The notes below the pieces were generated by a model. It was given only the letters and a program-made list of their open reading frames with translations, ran no database searches and was not told the origin of the DNA. Positions 44,101 to 53,529 of a stretch of DNA of 64,000 bases are shown here, one piece after another; the first letter of the stretch is position 1; every line of letters starts with the position of its first letter. Source of the stretch: Mauremys mutica (Eukaryota > Chordata > Testudines > Geoemydidae); contig NC_059094.1 of NCBI RefSeq assembly GCF_020497125.1, positions 3,575,733 to 3,639,732 of the forward strand, given 5' to 3'. The translations under genes were made by a program, and so were the position numbers.

Positions 44101-47100
44101 GATGTGAGAAGCCTGGGTGTCTAACTCAGGGCTGAGAATTCCACTAAGTAGCAGGAATCTAGGAGTCCATCCTTGCAATGCCTGGGCGATTCCTTTGTGA
44201 ATCTAACCCCAAATGCCTGATCTGATTCCAGATATGTTGAGGTACTTCTTAGTAATACTTCCTTTGAATAGGTCTATTGAGCACTGGAAAATTCTCCTTT
44301 ACCTATTCTGTTATGGAGTCTGCTTTCCTTCTCTGCATATGCTTATTGCATGGGAGCTGTTTGTGTTCTGAGAACAGACTAGATCCCCCAGTGGATAATT
44401 TGGCTGTATCAAAAGAGACTTGTTATCAGTACTTTATCTGACCTATGCAAACCTAGAAGAGCATCGCTCACGCAGGGATATTTCGTGTTCCTGGGGAATT
44501 ATTCTCTTGGACTTCCAACATTGTAGTATATATCCTTCTGGATGTTGATGATGGGGCAAGATTCTTAAAGAATGTTGTTCCTTAACCAAACTGAAGAAGT
44601 CAGCGTTGAACACCATGAGCATGTCTTCCTCTTCCCCTTTTTAAAAAATAAAAACACTCCTGGTGCCTCTGGGGACTTAGTTTGATTTCCTGCTGATGTC
44701 ATGCATGGCTGTGCTTAAGCAAGCCTAAAACATGTACACTGACAAGCTGCTTGTCTTATTCTCACATACACTAAGCCAGTTTGTTCTTAACCAGGGGTAT
44801 ACGTAGCGGTACTGGGCAGTACATCAGCTCATCTAGACATTTGCCTAGTTTTACAACAGGCTACATAAAAAACACTAGCGAAGTCAGTACAAACTAAAAT
44901 GTCATACAGATAATGATTTTTGTTTATACTACTCTGTATGCTATACACTGAATGTTCCAGGCTTGGGTGTGTGTGTCCATCTGTCCCAGAATACCCAGTA
45001 GTTAGGTCACTCATCCAGGATGTGGGAGATACAAATTTGAATTCCCACTTTGCCTGATTGGGTATAACTGGGAGGGTGTTGTGTCTCTGGCTTTTCGTGA
45101 GAGGACTGAAATGTAAGTACAATATTTATATTTCAATTGATTTATAATTACATGGTAAAATGATAAAGGAAGCAATTTTTCAGTAATAGTGGCTGTGACA
45201 CTTCTATATTTTTATGTCTGATTTTGTAAGCAAGTAGTTTTCAAGTGAGGTGAAACTTGGGGTACGCAAGACAAATCAGACTCCTGAAAGGAGTACAATA
45301 GTCTGCAAAGGTTGAGAGCCACTGCACTAAGCTTATCATTTGAAGAGATGGAATCCCTCTCTATCCTGACACCACTTATCTTAAAATAAGACATGTCTCT
45401 AGTTGCCGTAGACTCTCGCATACCGATAGAGTAATGCAGGCTGGCATTGACTGATATTTAAAAGAGAAGTTACAACATATAACTACAGGCAATACCTAGC
45501 TAAGGTGAGCAAGTTTGGGACAATTAGACGCTGTAAACTTGAAGTGCAATAAGCAGAATAAAAGGCGGTTTTATGTCTGCCCCAAGACCTCCAGTCAATG
45601 TATATGGCAGTACAATTGCATCTTCTTGCACAAAACATTTTTTCTCTTGTGTTGCTGTATGAAGGACCTTTGAAATGGGGCAAACTGACTGTATGGACAT
45701 AGTGTAACTGACTAAACAAAGTGCTGTGAAATGCACAATGTAAACAAATAGAGAAGTATGTTTTCTCCTACTGTTAAAGCTGCAGTGATCATTAGGGTTA
45801 CTTGAAACAATAGTAGGTAAGAAAACTTCCAAACAGGAATGTGTGGCTTTTTTAAAAAGATGGGTGTCTCTCTTTTTGTAACTTGATTTTGCTAATAACT
45901 GAGAGAGGAACTAGAAGGACCAAGAAAATCTTTTTTTTCCCCCCCCCTCTCTTTGTAAGGAGGCAGGCAGTGAGAATGTTGTGGTGCCCCCAGGAACTTA
46001 CGTGAAAGTGGCTGGTCATCTTCGATCGTTCCAGGTAGAATCCTATTCTTTACTTGTATGACTACTTCTAAATAGCAAGGCTAAAGTGATTGCTGAAGGT
46101 GTGGTGCGCCCTATCTGCTGTTTCTAATAGATCCTGCCTAGGGATTCTGTTGCATCCTATCTGGGAGCCTGATTGTGTTCCACCCATGTCTATAGCAGCT
46201 CCATTGGCTTCAGTGGGGCTTGATCAGGTCCCTGCTGAAACACAGTTCAGAGGCAACATTTAATTTTAGACAAACCTTGTCACTTACCAGCACAGCCAAT
46301 GCCTGCCTTCAGGAATCTATTTCCAACTTGGTTACTAACTATTCTGCCTTCTTACAAAGGTTGCATTAATAGATGCCCATTCCAGGCACCCTGATAACAA
46401 TTCATATCAACAAACATATCACCATCCAACATGACATGAACACCATTCATTTTTTATCACAGGTAGGTAACTAGCTACACCCACCCCTGCCACTGTATCT
46501 GCAGTAGTAAACTTCAGGGGAAAATCTCTCCTCTCAAACTGTCCCCTTCCCAAATGCAAGAGAGAGAAGAGAACCTTCCAGTCATGCTGCGTGGCTCAGC
46601 AAGGTGTTTCCTACTGACTAAGTAATTGGCTCCAATATCTAATCTCTCAGCATCACTTTGACCTCTCATAATGTCACTCATATGATGCTTTTGTTTGTAT
46701 GGTAGTAATTCCCAGAGGCTCCAGTCAGGTTACTGGGGAACCCATTATGCTAGGCACCACACAGATGCATGGTCCATGCCTCAGCAAGACTGCAGCTGAA
46801 GAAAGGAGCTGAACAGTCGTAATTTCAGTAACATAATAAGCACTTATATGGCACTGTATGTGTAAAGCACAGTACAGATACTAGTTTGCTTGAAAGCAAG
46901 CTGTGCATTTTTCCCCCCTCAAACTTCTGACTCTGTCTTTATCATCTAGTCCTAAAAGAAAAGGCACTATTTTGCCCCTCCTTTAATACAATTTTAAAAA
47001 GGGGATGAGTTCTAATTCTCTCTATAGTATTAACACTGCTTTTAAAGGGGCACTGATATACAGGACTTTCCAGGATTCTCTGCTGTGGACAGCCACTGCT

Positions 47101-50100
47101 ATCTTGTCTGTACAGTGATATTGAGTTGGTGTGGTGTTATATCTTTGAGATAAATTACTCCCATGAAGGTCTGACACATTCACATAATGTGAATCTGTTC
47201 CTGGAGAAGTTTCAGGTTAGGGCTAACTTCAATAACGTTGTCCCTGATTTTATAGAAACAAACTCTGTTCCCATCACTGTCCCTCTGCTCTTTAGGGCTA
47301 TGGTTGCGATGTATTTTTGCAGACATATTAAATATGTTCCTAGTGTTGTAATCTTTCCAATTGCTTTTTTTCCCTCTCCAAAAGAATAAGAAGAGCCTGG
47401 TAGCATTTAAGATCATGCCACTGGAAGATATGAATGAGTTCACCACACACTTATTGGAAATTGTCAACGCACATATGGTCCTCAGAAAAAGCATCATGGT
47501 ATGTCCTTGTATCTCTTCTCTGCTCCAGCCCTTATACAGAACAATGTTCCAGGCTGTCTCCATAAGAGGTTCTTGGAGGAAGTGGGGTTTAATGTGGCAG
47601 CATAGATAACTTCAGGAAGTAGGAGGTTGCCGTGATCATGATGCAGTCACCCTGGCTTCCCCAGAGAGATTGTTGCCACTGCGGTACAGCCAACTTCCAG
47701 TAGTCTCTGTTTGGGATCACTCTATTTGGATCGGACAGAGACTTCTCTTAGAGGAGAGTCTATTGATAGAGATTCTCTAGGTTCTAGTCAGGAGGAGAGG
47801 ATAGAAGAGGATAAAGTATGGGCCAGATCAGACGAGAAACATCACATAAAAAAGAATCTGACACAGCAGAAAAGAGCAGACAAATCAACAGTGACAAGTT
47901 TTTAAAGTGCTTGTACACAAATGCTAGAAGTCTAAATAATAAGATGGGTGAACTAGAGTGCCTTGTGTTAAAGGAGGGTATTGATATAATAGGCATCACA
48001 GAAACCAGGTGGATTGGGTACAATCAGTGGGACACAATCATTCTGGGGTACAAAATATATTGGAAGGACAAACAGATTGTGCGGGGGGGGGGTGGCACTA
48101 TATGTGAAAGAAAATGTAGAATCAAAAGAAGTAAAAATCTTAAATGAATCCACATGTTCCGTAGAATCTCGATGGATAGTAATTCAATGCTTTAATAAGA
48201 ATATAACAGTAGGGATCTATTATCGACCACCTGACCAGGACAGTGATCCTGATGATGAAATGCTAAGGGAGATTAGAGAGGCTATCAAAATAATGAACTT
48301 GATAATAGTGGGGGATTTCAATTATCCCTATATTGACTGGATACATGTCACCTCAGGATGAAATGCAGAGACAAAATTTCTCGTACTTTAAATGACTGCT
48401 TCTTGGAGCAGCTAGTACAGGAACCGACAAGGGGAGAGGCAATTCTCGATTTAGTTCTGAGTGGAATGCAGGCTCTAGTCCAAAAGGTAACTATAACAGG
48501 ACCGCTTGGAAATAGTGACCATAATATAATAATATTTAACATTCTTGTGGTGGGAAGAACACCTCAACAGCCCAATACTGAAGCATTTAACTTCAGAAAG
48601 GGGAACTATGCAAAAATGAGTGGGTTAGTTAAACAGAAATAAAAAGGTACAGTGACTAGAGTGAAATCCCCACAAGCTGCATGGACACTTTTTTCAAAGA
48701 CGCCATAGAGGCCCAACTTAAATGTATACCCCAAATTAAAAAACACAGTAAAAGAACTAAAAAAGAACCACTGTGGCTTAACCATGTAAAAGAAGCAGTG
48801 GGAGATAACAAGGCATCTTTTTAAAAAGTCGAACTCAAATCCTTGTGAGGTAAATAGAAAGGAGCATAAACACTGCCAAATTAAGTGTAAAAATGTAATA
48901 AGAAAACCCAAAAAGGAGTTTGAAGAACAGCTAGCCAAAAACTCAGAAGGTAATAACAAAACGTTTTGTTAAGTACATCAGAAGCAGGAAGCCTCCTAAA
49001 CAACCAATGGAGCCCCATGAAGTGTCACTAGAGGAGGTTTTGGAATTAATTGATAAACTTAACAATTTACCAGATGGCATTCACCCAAGAGTTCTGAAAG
49101 TACTCAAATGTGAAACTGCGGAACTATTAACTATGCTTTGTAACCTGTCCTTTAAATCGGCTTCTGTACCCAATGACTGGAAGATAGCTAATGTAACGAT
49201 AATATTTTAAAAGGGCTCTAGAGGTGATCCTGGCAATTACAGACTGGTAAGTCCAACCTCTGTACCGGGCAAATTAGTTGAAACAATTGTAAAGAATAAA
49301 ATGGTCAGACACATAGAAGAACATAACTTACTGGGCAAAAGTCAACATGGTATCTGTAAAGGGAAATTGTGTCTTACTAATCTATTAGAGTTCTTTGAAG
49401 GGGTCAACAAACGTGGACAAGGGGGATCCAGTGGACATAGTGTACTTAGATTTCCAGAAAGCCTTTGACAAGGTCCCTCACCAAAGGCTCTTACATAAAT
49501 TAAGTTGTCATGGGACAAGAGGGAAGAGCCTTTCATGGACTGAGAACTGGTTAAAAGACAGGGAACAAAGGGTAGGAATAAATGGTAAATTTTCAGAATG
49601 GAGAGGGGTAACTAGTGGTGTTCCCCAAGAGTCAGTCCTAGGACCAATCCTATTCAACTTTTTCATAAATGATCTGGAGAAAGGGGTAAACAGTGAGGTG
49701 GCAAAGTTTGCAGATGACTCTAAACTGCTCAAGATAGTTAAGACCAAAACAGACTGTGAAGAACTTCAAAAAGATCTCACAAAACTAAGTGATTGGGCAA
49801 CAAAATGGCATATGAAATTTAATGTGGATAAATGTAAAGTAATGCATATCGGAAAAAAATAACTCCAGCTATACAGACAATATGATGTGGGCTAATTAAG
49901 ATACAACTAATCAGGAAAGAGATCTTGGAGTCATCGTGGATAGTTCTCTGAAGACGTCCACGCAGTGTGCAGCAGCAGTCAAAAAAGCAGACAGGATGTT
50001 AGGAATAATTGAAAAAGGGATAGATGATAAAACGGAGAATGTCTTATTGCCCTTATATAAATCCATGGTACGCCCACATCTTGAATACTACGTACAGATG

Positions 50101-52860
50101 TGGTCTCCTCATTTAAAAAAAGAGATATTGGCATTAGAAATAAGTTCAGAAAAGGGCAACTAAAATGATTAGGGGTTTGGAACAGGTCCCATATGAGGAG
50201 AGATTGAAGAGGCTAGGATTTTTCAGCTTGGAAAAGAGGAGACTAAGGGGGGGATCTGATAGAGGTCTATAAAATCATGAGTGATGTGGAGAAAGTGAAT
50301 AAGGAAAAGTTATTTACTTGTTCTCATAATGTAAGAACTAGGGGTCACCAAATGAAATTAATGGGCAGCAAGTTTAAGACAAATAAAAGGATGTTCTTCA
50401 CACAGCGCACAGTCAACCTGTGGAACTCCTTGCCTGAGGAGGTTGTGAAGGCTAGGATTATAACAGGGTTTAAAAGAGAACTAGATAACCTCCATGAGTT
50501 TAACTCCATTAATGGCTATTAGCCAGGATGGGTAAGGAATGGTGTCCCTAGCCTGTTTGTCAGAGGGTGGAGATGGATGGCAGGAGAGAGATCACTTGAT
50601 CATTACCTGTGAGGTTCACTCCTTCTGGGGCACCTGGCATTGGCCACTGTTGGTAGACAGGATACTGGGCTGAATGGACCTTTGGTCTGACTCAGTATGG
50701 CCGTTCACGTTCTTATATGTTCTCTATCTTATTACTGTGGCCTTGAAGTAGCTTTTGACCACAGCTGTTTTATTCTGTAATTTTAGACAACATCAAAAAC
50801 GCCTCAGTCTCTGGGCTCCTTTGGTATGGGTGATATGGTAAGCTATGGATGTGGCAGTAATGTGCCAGTGAATGGACTTACAGCACATCAGAGTCAGGTA
50901 TGTGTGAACAGTAACTTGCCTTTACAGTAATACAGCGATCAAGATGCATGGACGCTGAGTGATGTCCAATGCAATGTGATACAGGACAAATCAAAGTTTA
51001 GTTATTACATAAAGGTCATATTCTATCCATCTTTTTTTGTAACCCTTCCATTGACTGGTGGGAGTTCAGCCTGAAGATAGTAAGTAGTGCTAAACTTATG
51101 GCAGACTCATGGACTGCAACTAGAAATGGAATTCAACTCTCCCTGTGGAAGGAATATGTCATCCTCCAGTAACAGGAAAAGTTGCAAGCATTCTGCAAAC
51201 GGAACGAATACATTTGTGCTCAGTAATAGCAACATCCATGGAGTGGAGGCAATGCTGACTGGAGTTTTTTATCTAAGTCTGTGGGAACATGAAATGGAGG
51301 AGTCTGCTGTGCTCCTGAGTGTACTGCTAACCATGTCTATAACTTCTTACTTTTTCAGGTGTTAAATTTGATTAAAAGCTGCTCTGATCCAGAAGGCTTG
51401 AGCCTGACGGAGCTGAAATCCCAACTACATAACATCAATATGACAACAATCAAGTAAGTATATAGAGACAAAGGATGTTCTGGAAACCAAAGCTGTCCTC
51501 CCTGAACCTACTTAGTTGTACCTGACAAATGGAGAGTGAAATAAAGAAATGCACTGGCTCGCTGTAGGACGCAGGAGTGGTGGGACTCCAGATATTGCCT
51601 CATGTATCTTAATGGATGGAACAGTAGTGAATGTTGGGGCAAAGATCCCATTAATTCTTTCAGGTCAAGAATCTGCTTTTTCCTTAGCATATGGTGCATT
51701 GCTACACAGATTAATTCTGTCACCAAGGTATTGGTGGGATACTCACTCACATCCATTATTTACAATAGAGGTTAATTTGAAAAGACTTCTGTAAAAACAG
51801 GTGCCCTGTTAGCAGGTAGCTGTCACAGAATGACTTCATCTGAGGACTTAACAGGCTTAAAGGTGAATTCCAGAGATCTTGCTAAAAACTCAACTTATCT
51901 AGGAATATTCTCAGGAAGGGATGAGTTTATCCAAGACAGAACAGCACTGTCTACAGTTTGATATCCTGAAATGTTTACTTACTGTGCACTCCCTGGCTCC
52001 TCTGCCACAGCAATATTGCACCCACTGCCCTTCCCTTCCTCCACATTTACATAGAAGCAAGAGCCATTATCTTCCCACACTTTCCTTTCACACTGACCAG
52101 TTTCTCATGCTTGATGTCAGCCCAGATCTAAACATTTCTTAAAACTTCAGAAAGATGAGCTGAGTAGTTGGAGTTGAGTGGGACACCGATGAGCTGTATC
52201 AGCTTGTAATAATACTGTTTTTATATTTGTGTAAGTTACTTGTGACTGAAAGTAGTATGGACAACGTGTCTGTTTCTGTTACATATCTGAATTTGAAGCC
52301 CATATTGCATACCCTGGATATCAGGCAGAATTAATTGGGGTGGACTGGCTTCTTACCCTTCTCTTCCCCCCCCCCCCCCAAAAAAAACCCCCAGCCTCCC
52401 TGAGTATTGGGAACGTGTTGGGGCTCAGCATATCATTTTAAATCTTGCCATTTTCTATATCCCATCTCATTTTGCAACAGGCAGCCATAGCTACTTCCTC
52501 TAGCTGAACAATGTTAAGGGGTGGTGTTTTCCTCCCATAGTTGGCAGGGGCTAGAAGCTATTAGGTGGGCCACGTAGGCTTTCCCTTGGGAAGGTGTGTG
52601 CTCATCCTAAATAACTTTGTTTCCCTTTGACACACGGAGCAATTTGGCTTGGTGTGGAGAAAGGGCTGCTGAAGCATTTGCATGGGATGCTGGAGGAGAG
52701 CAGTGGCAATGATCTGAGGACATGCACCCCAGAAAGAAGCTGTTGATAATGAAATGGTTGTTTTTCCTTCCTCAGGCAAGCGGTTGAATTTCTTAGCAGT
52801 GAGGGACACATCTATTCCACTGTGGATGACGATCACTATAAATCTACAGATGCTGAATAA
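35169..52860 (+). CDS. RPA2: RPA2, replication protein A 32-kDa subunit (9 coding exons)
   Basis: Coding exons join(35169-35184, 35971-36074, 42844-42945, 43090-43203, 45960-46034, 47385-47498, 50787-50897, 51359-51453, 52776-52860) give 272 codons with the stop; the protein is 271 aa against 270 in human. RPA2 is the middle subunit of the heterotrimeric RPA, which coats single-stranded DNA in replication, repair and checkpoint signalling in the nucleus. The Gly/Ser/Tyr-rich N-terminal phosphorylation tail (1-40) has CDK-type SP sites at S24 and S30 and TQ sites at T22 and T34 where ATR-family kinases would act. The OB-fold (about 41-175) includes TISQLL-like, [25 protein letters not shown] and [22 protein letters not shown] blocks. 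A linker follows, then the C-terminal winged helix (about 205-271) that recruits repair partners, ending in [11 protein letters not shown]. The reading frame is intact. Confidence 0.97.
35971..36074 (+). CDS. RPA2: RPA2 exon 2 (phospho-tail)
   Basis: It lies between tcccccag and gtatgt. It encodes the Gly/Ser-rich N-terminal tail with the [14 protein letters not shown] block that carries the kinase sites, ending EKKQ. Confidence 0.95.
36524..36566 (-). ncRNA. Hammerhead-ribozyme-like motif in PLE 3' end (left arm)
   Basis: On the minus strand: CTGAAGA (a perfect CUGANGA core), stem GTGGGT/ACCCAC, GAAA, AGC-TCAT-GCT, with TTGCA and TGCAA able to form stem I on either side. It differs from the right-arm copy by restoring the U of the core. 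The cleavage-site position is G, as in the other arm. Confidence 0.65.
36640..38451 (-). CDS. Penelope-like reverse transcriptase + GIY-YIG endonuclease (left arm, 5'-truncated, open)
   Basis: The frame is uninterrupted from the dimer centre to the stop, about 600 residues. Order: [17 protein letters not shown] (RT region), [11 protein letters not shown] (motif A), [17 protein letters not shown] (motif B), [12 protein letters not shown] (motif C, catalytic DD), a CNKPRCQLC zinc-knuckle-like block, then the GIY-YIG nuclease ([31 protein letters not shown]). PLE enzymes prime reverse transcription at nicked target DNA (family knowledge). The N-terminus is missing because the copy is truncated; the extra residues upstream of [10 protein letters not shown] come from the junction. 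It is probably not mobile on its own. Confidence 0.9.
   Translation of the reverse strand: MNRSDYQKEAARQLSNTKFYRPLPSDPTEEYTKKLHHLLRTLPTLTPELINIPLEPRPGLFYLLPKIHKPGNPGRPIISGIGTLTEGLSGYVDSLLRPYATSTPSYLRDTTDFLRKLQCIGDLPENTILATMDVEALYTNIPHADGIQAVRNCIPDDATAQLVAELCAFILRHNYFKFDDNIYLQISGTAMGTRMAPQYANIFMADLEQRFLSSRPLTPLLYLRYIDDIFIIWTHGKETLEKFHHDFNSFHPTINLSLDQSTREVHFLDTTVQIIDGHINTTLYRKPTDRYAYLHASSFHPGHTTRSIVYSQALRYNRICSNPTDRDQHLQNLHQAFSKLQYPHEEIRRQINRARRVPRSLLLQDKPKKETNRTPLAITYSPQLKPLQRIIRDLQPILENDPTLSQALGGRPVLAHRQPANLKHILTSNCTPHHSNSSSGTNPCNKPRCQLCPHIYTSDTITGPNQISHTITGSFTCTSTNVIYAIICQQCPSAMYIGQTGQSLRKRINGHKSDIRNGNIQKPVGEHFNLPGHTIADLKVAILQQKNFRTRLQRETAELQFICKFDTISSGLNKDCEWLANYRTSFSSLGFHTSTARTGPHPP
38497..40308 (+). 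CDS. Penelope-like reverse transcriptase + GIY-YIG endonuclease (right arm, 5'-truncated, open)
   Basis: It has the same domain order and length as the left arm, also open to the stop. By eye I see three residue differences in roughly 580: Arg to Leu after KPTD, Gln to His in LKPLQRI, and Asp to Glu in IADLKV. It starts with two copies of a 30-bp segment (38461-38490 and 38497-38526) separated by 6 bp, an untidy junction typical of template switching. Both copies look very young. Confidence 0.9.
   Translation: MNRSDYQKEAARQLSNTKFYRPLPSDPTEEYTKKLHHLLRTLPTLTPELINIPLEPRPGLFYLLPKIHKPGNPGRPIISGIGTLTEGLSGYVDSLLRPYATSTPSYLRDTTDFLRKLQCIGDLPENTILATMDVEALYTNIPHADGIQAVRNCIPDDATAQLVAELCAFILRHNYFKFDDNIYLQISGTAMGTRMAPQYANIFMADLEQRFLSSRPLTPLLYLRYIDDIFIIWTHGKETLEKFHHDFNSFHPTINLSLDQSTREVHFLDTTVQIIDGHINTTLYRKPTDLYAYLHASSFHPGHTTRSIVYSQALRYNRICSNPTDRDQHLQNLHQAFSKLQYPHEEIRRQINRARRVPRSLLLQDKPKKETNRTPLAITYSPQLKPLHRIIRDLQPILENDPTLSQALGGRPVLAHRQPANLKHILTSNCTPHHSNSSSGTNPCNKPRCQLCPHIYTSDTITGPNQISHTITGSFTCTSTNVIYAIICQQCPSAMYIGQTGQSLRKRINGHKSDIRNGNIQKPVGEHFNLPGHTIAELKVAILQQKNFRTRLQRETAELQFICKFDTISSGLNKDCEWLANYRTSFSSLGFHTSTARTGPHPP
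40384..40427 (+). ncRNA. Hammerhead-ribozyme-like motif in PLE 3' end (right arm)
   Basis: A core of CCGACGA, a stem GTGGGT/ACCCAC with ATTC loop, then GAAA and a 3-bp stem AGC-TCAT-GCT. This is the minimal type-I hammerhead layout described for metazoan PLEs. Against the consensus CUGANGA the second position is C instead of U, and one extra A follows the core. The base after GCT is G, a poor cleavage-site residue, so activity is doubtful. Confidence 0.6.
40922..41801 (-). mobile_element. Solo LTR of an endogenous retrovirus (5-bp target duplication)
   Basis: An 880-bp element with TGTTAG...CTAACA ends and AGTGA at 40917-40921 and 41802-41806. On the minus strand it has a TATA-like ctatatagtctgcag and an AATAAA in the last ~100 bp (ccctaataaacatcg). 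No retroviral genes are seen. It lies in RPA2 intron 2, antisense. Confidence 0.8.
41880..42607 (+). mobile_element. CR1 3' part plus a second CR1 tail
   Basis: The end of a CR1 RT frame: [20 protein letters not shown], then [20 protein letters not shown], with stops. It ends at cttccaaccctatgattct (about 42561). It is followed directly by the last ~45 bp of the other CR1 subfamily (ggtctgatccagtgtggc). It lies in RPA2 intron 2. Confidence 0.78.
42844..42945 (+). CDS. RPA2: RPA2 exon 3
   Basis: It follows tttgcag and has donor gtaagt. It encodes [16 protein letters not shown] and the first OB-fold strand up to EVEISQ. Confidence 0.96.
43090..43203 (+). CDS. RPA2: RPA2 exon 4
   Basis: It follows aatgcag and has donor gtaagc. 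It encodes the conserved OB-fold core from [13 protein letters not shown] through DVRQWVDTD. Confidence 0.97.
43740..45115. repeat. Two related tRNA-like SINE-type repeats sharing an identical leader
   Basis: Copies at about 43740-43910 and 44950-45115 share the leader gaatgttccaggcttgggtg and the body gttaggtca, gggagatacaa, tttgaat-cccca and gggagggtgttg. The gttaggtcac and tttgaattccc words resemble A and B boxes of a tRNA-derived SINE, but I cannot name the family. The DNA between them (43911-44949) shows nothing recognisable. It lies in RPA2 intron 4. Confidence 0.5.
45960..46034 (+). CDS. RPA2: RPA2 exon 5
   Basis: It encodes [20 protein letters not shown] and LRSFQ, then gtagaa. The acceptor is AAGGAG, so splicing may start at 45960 or three bases later at 45963 (a NAGNAG site) with loss of one Glu. 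Confidence 0.92.
47385..47498 (+). CDS. RPA2: RPA2 exon 6
   Basis: It follows ccaaaag and has donor gtatgt. It encodes the end of the OB-fold, [19 protein letters not shown], then helix [12 protein letters not shown]. Confidence 0.96.
47700..50720 (+). mobile_element. Long CR1 LINE with endonuclease and RT remnants
   Basis: The most complete CR1 here, about 3 kb, filling most of RPA2 intron 6. Endonuclease remnants: [42 protein letters not shown] and [11 protein letters not shown] (47890-48345). RT remnants: [17 protein letters not shown] (49436-49485), [30 protein letters not shown] and [11 protein letters not shown], then the 3' end gactcagtatggccg. At least six frameshifts or stops break it. 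The start is estimated. Confidence 0.85.
50787..50897 (+). CDS. RPA2: RPA2 exon 7 (linker)
   Basis: It follows ttttag and has donor gtatgt. It encodes the Ser/Gly-rich linker between the OB-fold and winged helix, ending NGLTAHQSQ. It is the least conserved exon against human, but length and phase fit. Confidence 0.92.
51359..51453 (+). CDS. RPA2: RPA2 exon 8
   Basis: It follows tttttcag and has donor gtaagt. It encodes the first helices of the winged-helix domain, VLNLIKSC through NMTTIK, leaving phase 2. Confidence 0.95.
52776..52860 (+). CDS. RPA2: RPA2 exon 9 (C-terminus)
   Basis: It follows tcctcag. It encodes [20 protein letters not shown] and the STDAE end, the partner-binding face of the winged helix. 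The TAA stop overlaps an AATAAA (52856-52861) that is probably too early to be the main poly(A) signal. Confidence 0.97.
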
Positions 52861-53446
52861 AGGTGCTTCTGAGAGTTGCCCTATCTTGCTGGGTTTGGTT
52901 CCATGCAAGCATCAATCTATGCTGCACTTACAGTACTATGCATACATGTCTTAAAGTAGCTCTACCAAGCTTTTCTCTGCAGAAGGTGATCTCTGCTACT
53001 TACATCCCTTGAAAGCCGCAGTTACTCTGTGAGCATCCAGAATTCTCAAAACAAGAGCAGCAAAGTAAATGTACAGTATTCCCCTAACCAGACTCAAATA
53101 ATATAATGAGACAGTGACTAAAGCTTAACCAGGTTTTCAGGGGAGAAATGACCTCCGTGTGAAGAACTGAAAGCTTCAGAGCCTTTGTTCATCTAGTATC
53201 CATCTCGTATAGCACCACTGGTAAGGGGGCGGGGGGGAGTGGGTCTGCCCAGCCTCGTCACTGGCAGATTGTTCTGAAATGGCTTCTCAGCTTGGCCAGC
53301 CTTCAGCCTCTTTATTTGATAAAGGTGGGATATTCTTAGAGAGCCTGCCAAGGTACAGTGCTTAAGACTAGTTGTCTACTTTCTGCACTTCTTACAACTA
53401 TATTTGTATTACAAGATGATCCTGTTAATGAAACTTTTGATATTCA

Positions 53447-53452
53447 AATAAA
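53447..53452 (+). terminator. RPA2: Likely polyadenylation signal of RPA2
   Basis: AATAAA lies about 590 bp after the stop, followed by T/GT-rich sequence (gctttttagtttggg). A second AATAAA at 53518-53523 could be an alternative. Confidence 0.7.
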
Positions 53453-53529
53453 GCTTTTTAGTTTGGGATGGATGTGCTTGCGGGATGGAACTTACTCCTG
53501 GTATATTCCCTGAACTGAATAAACAGATC

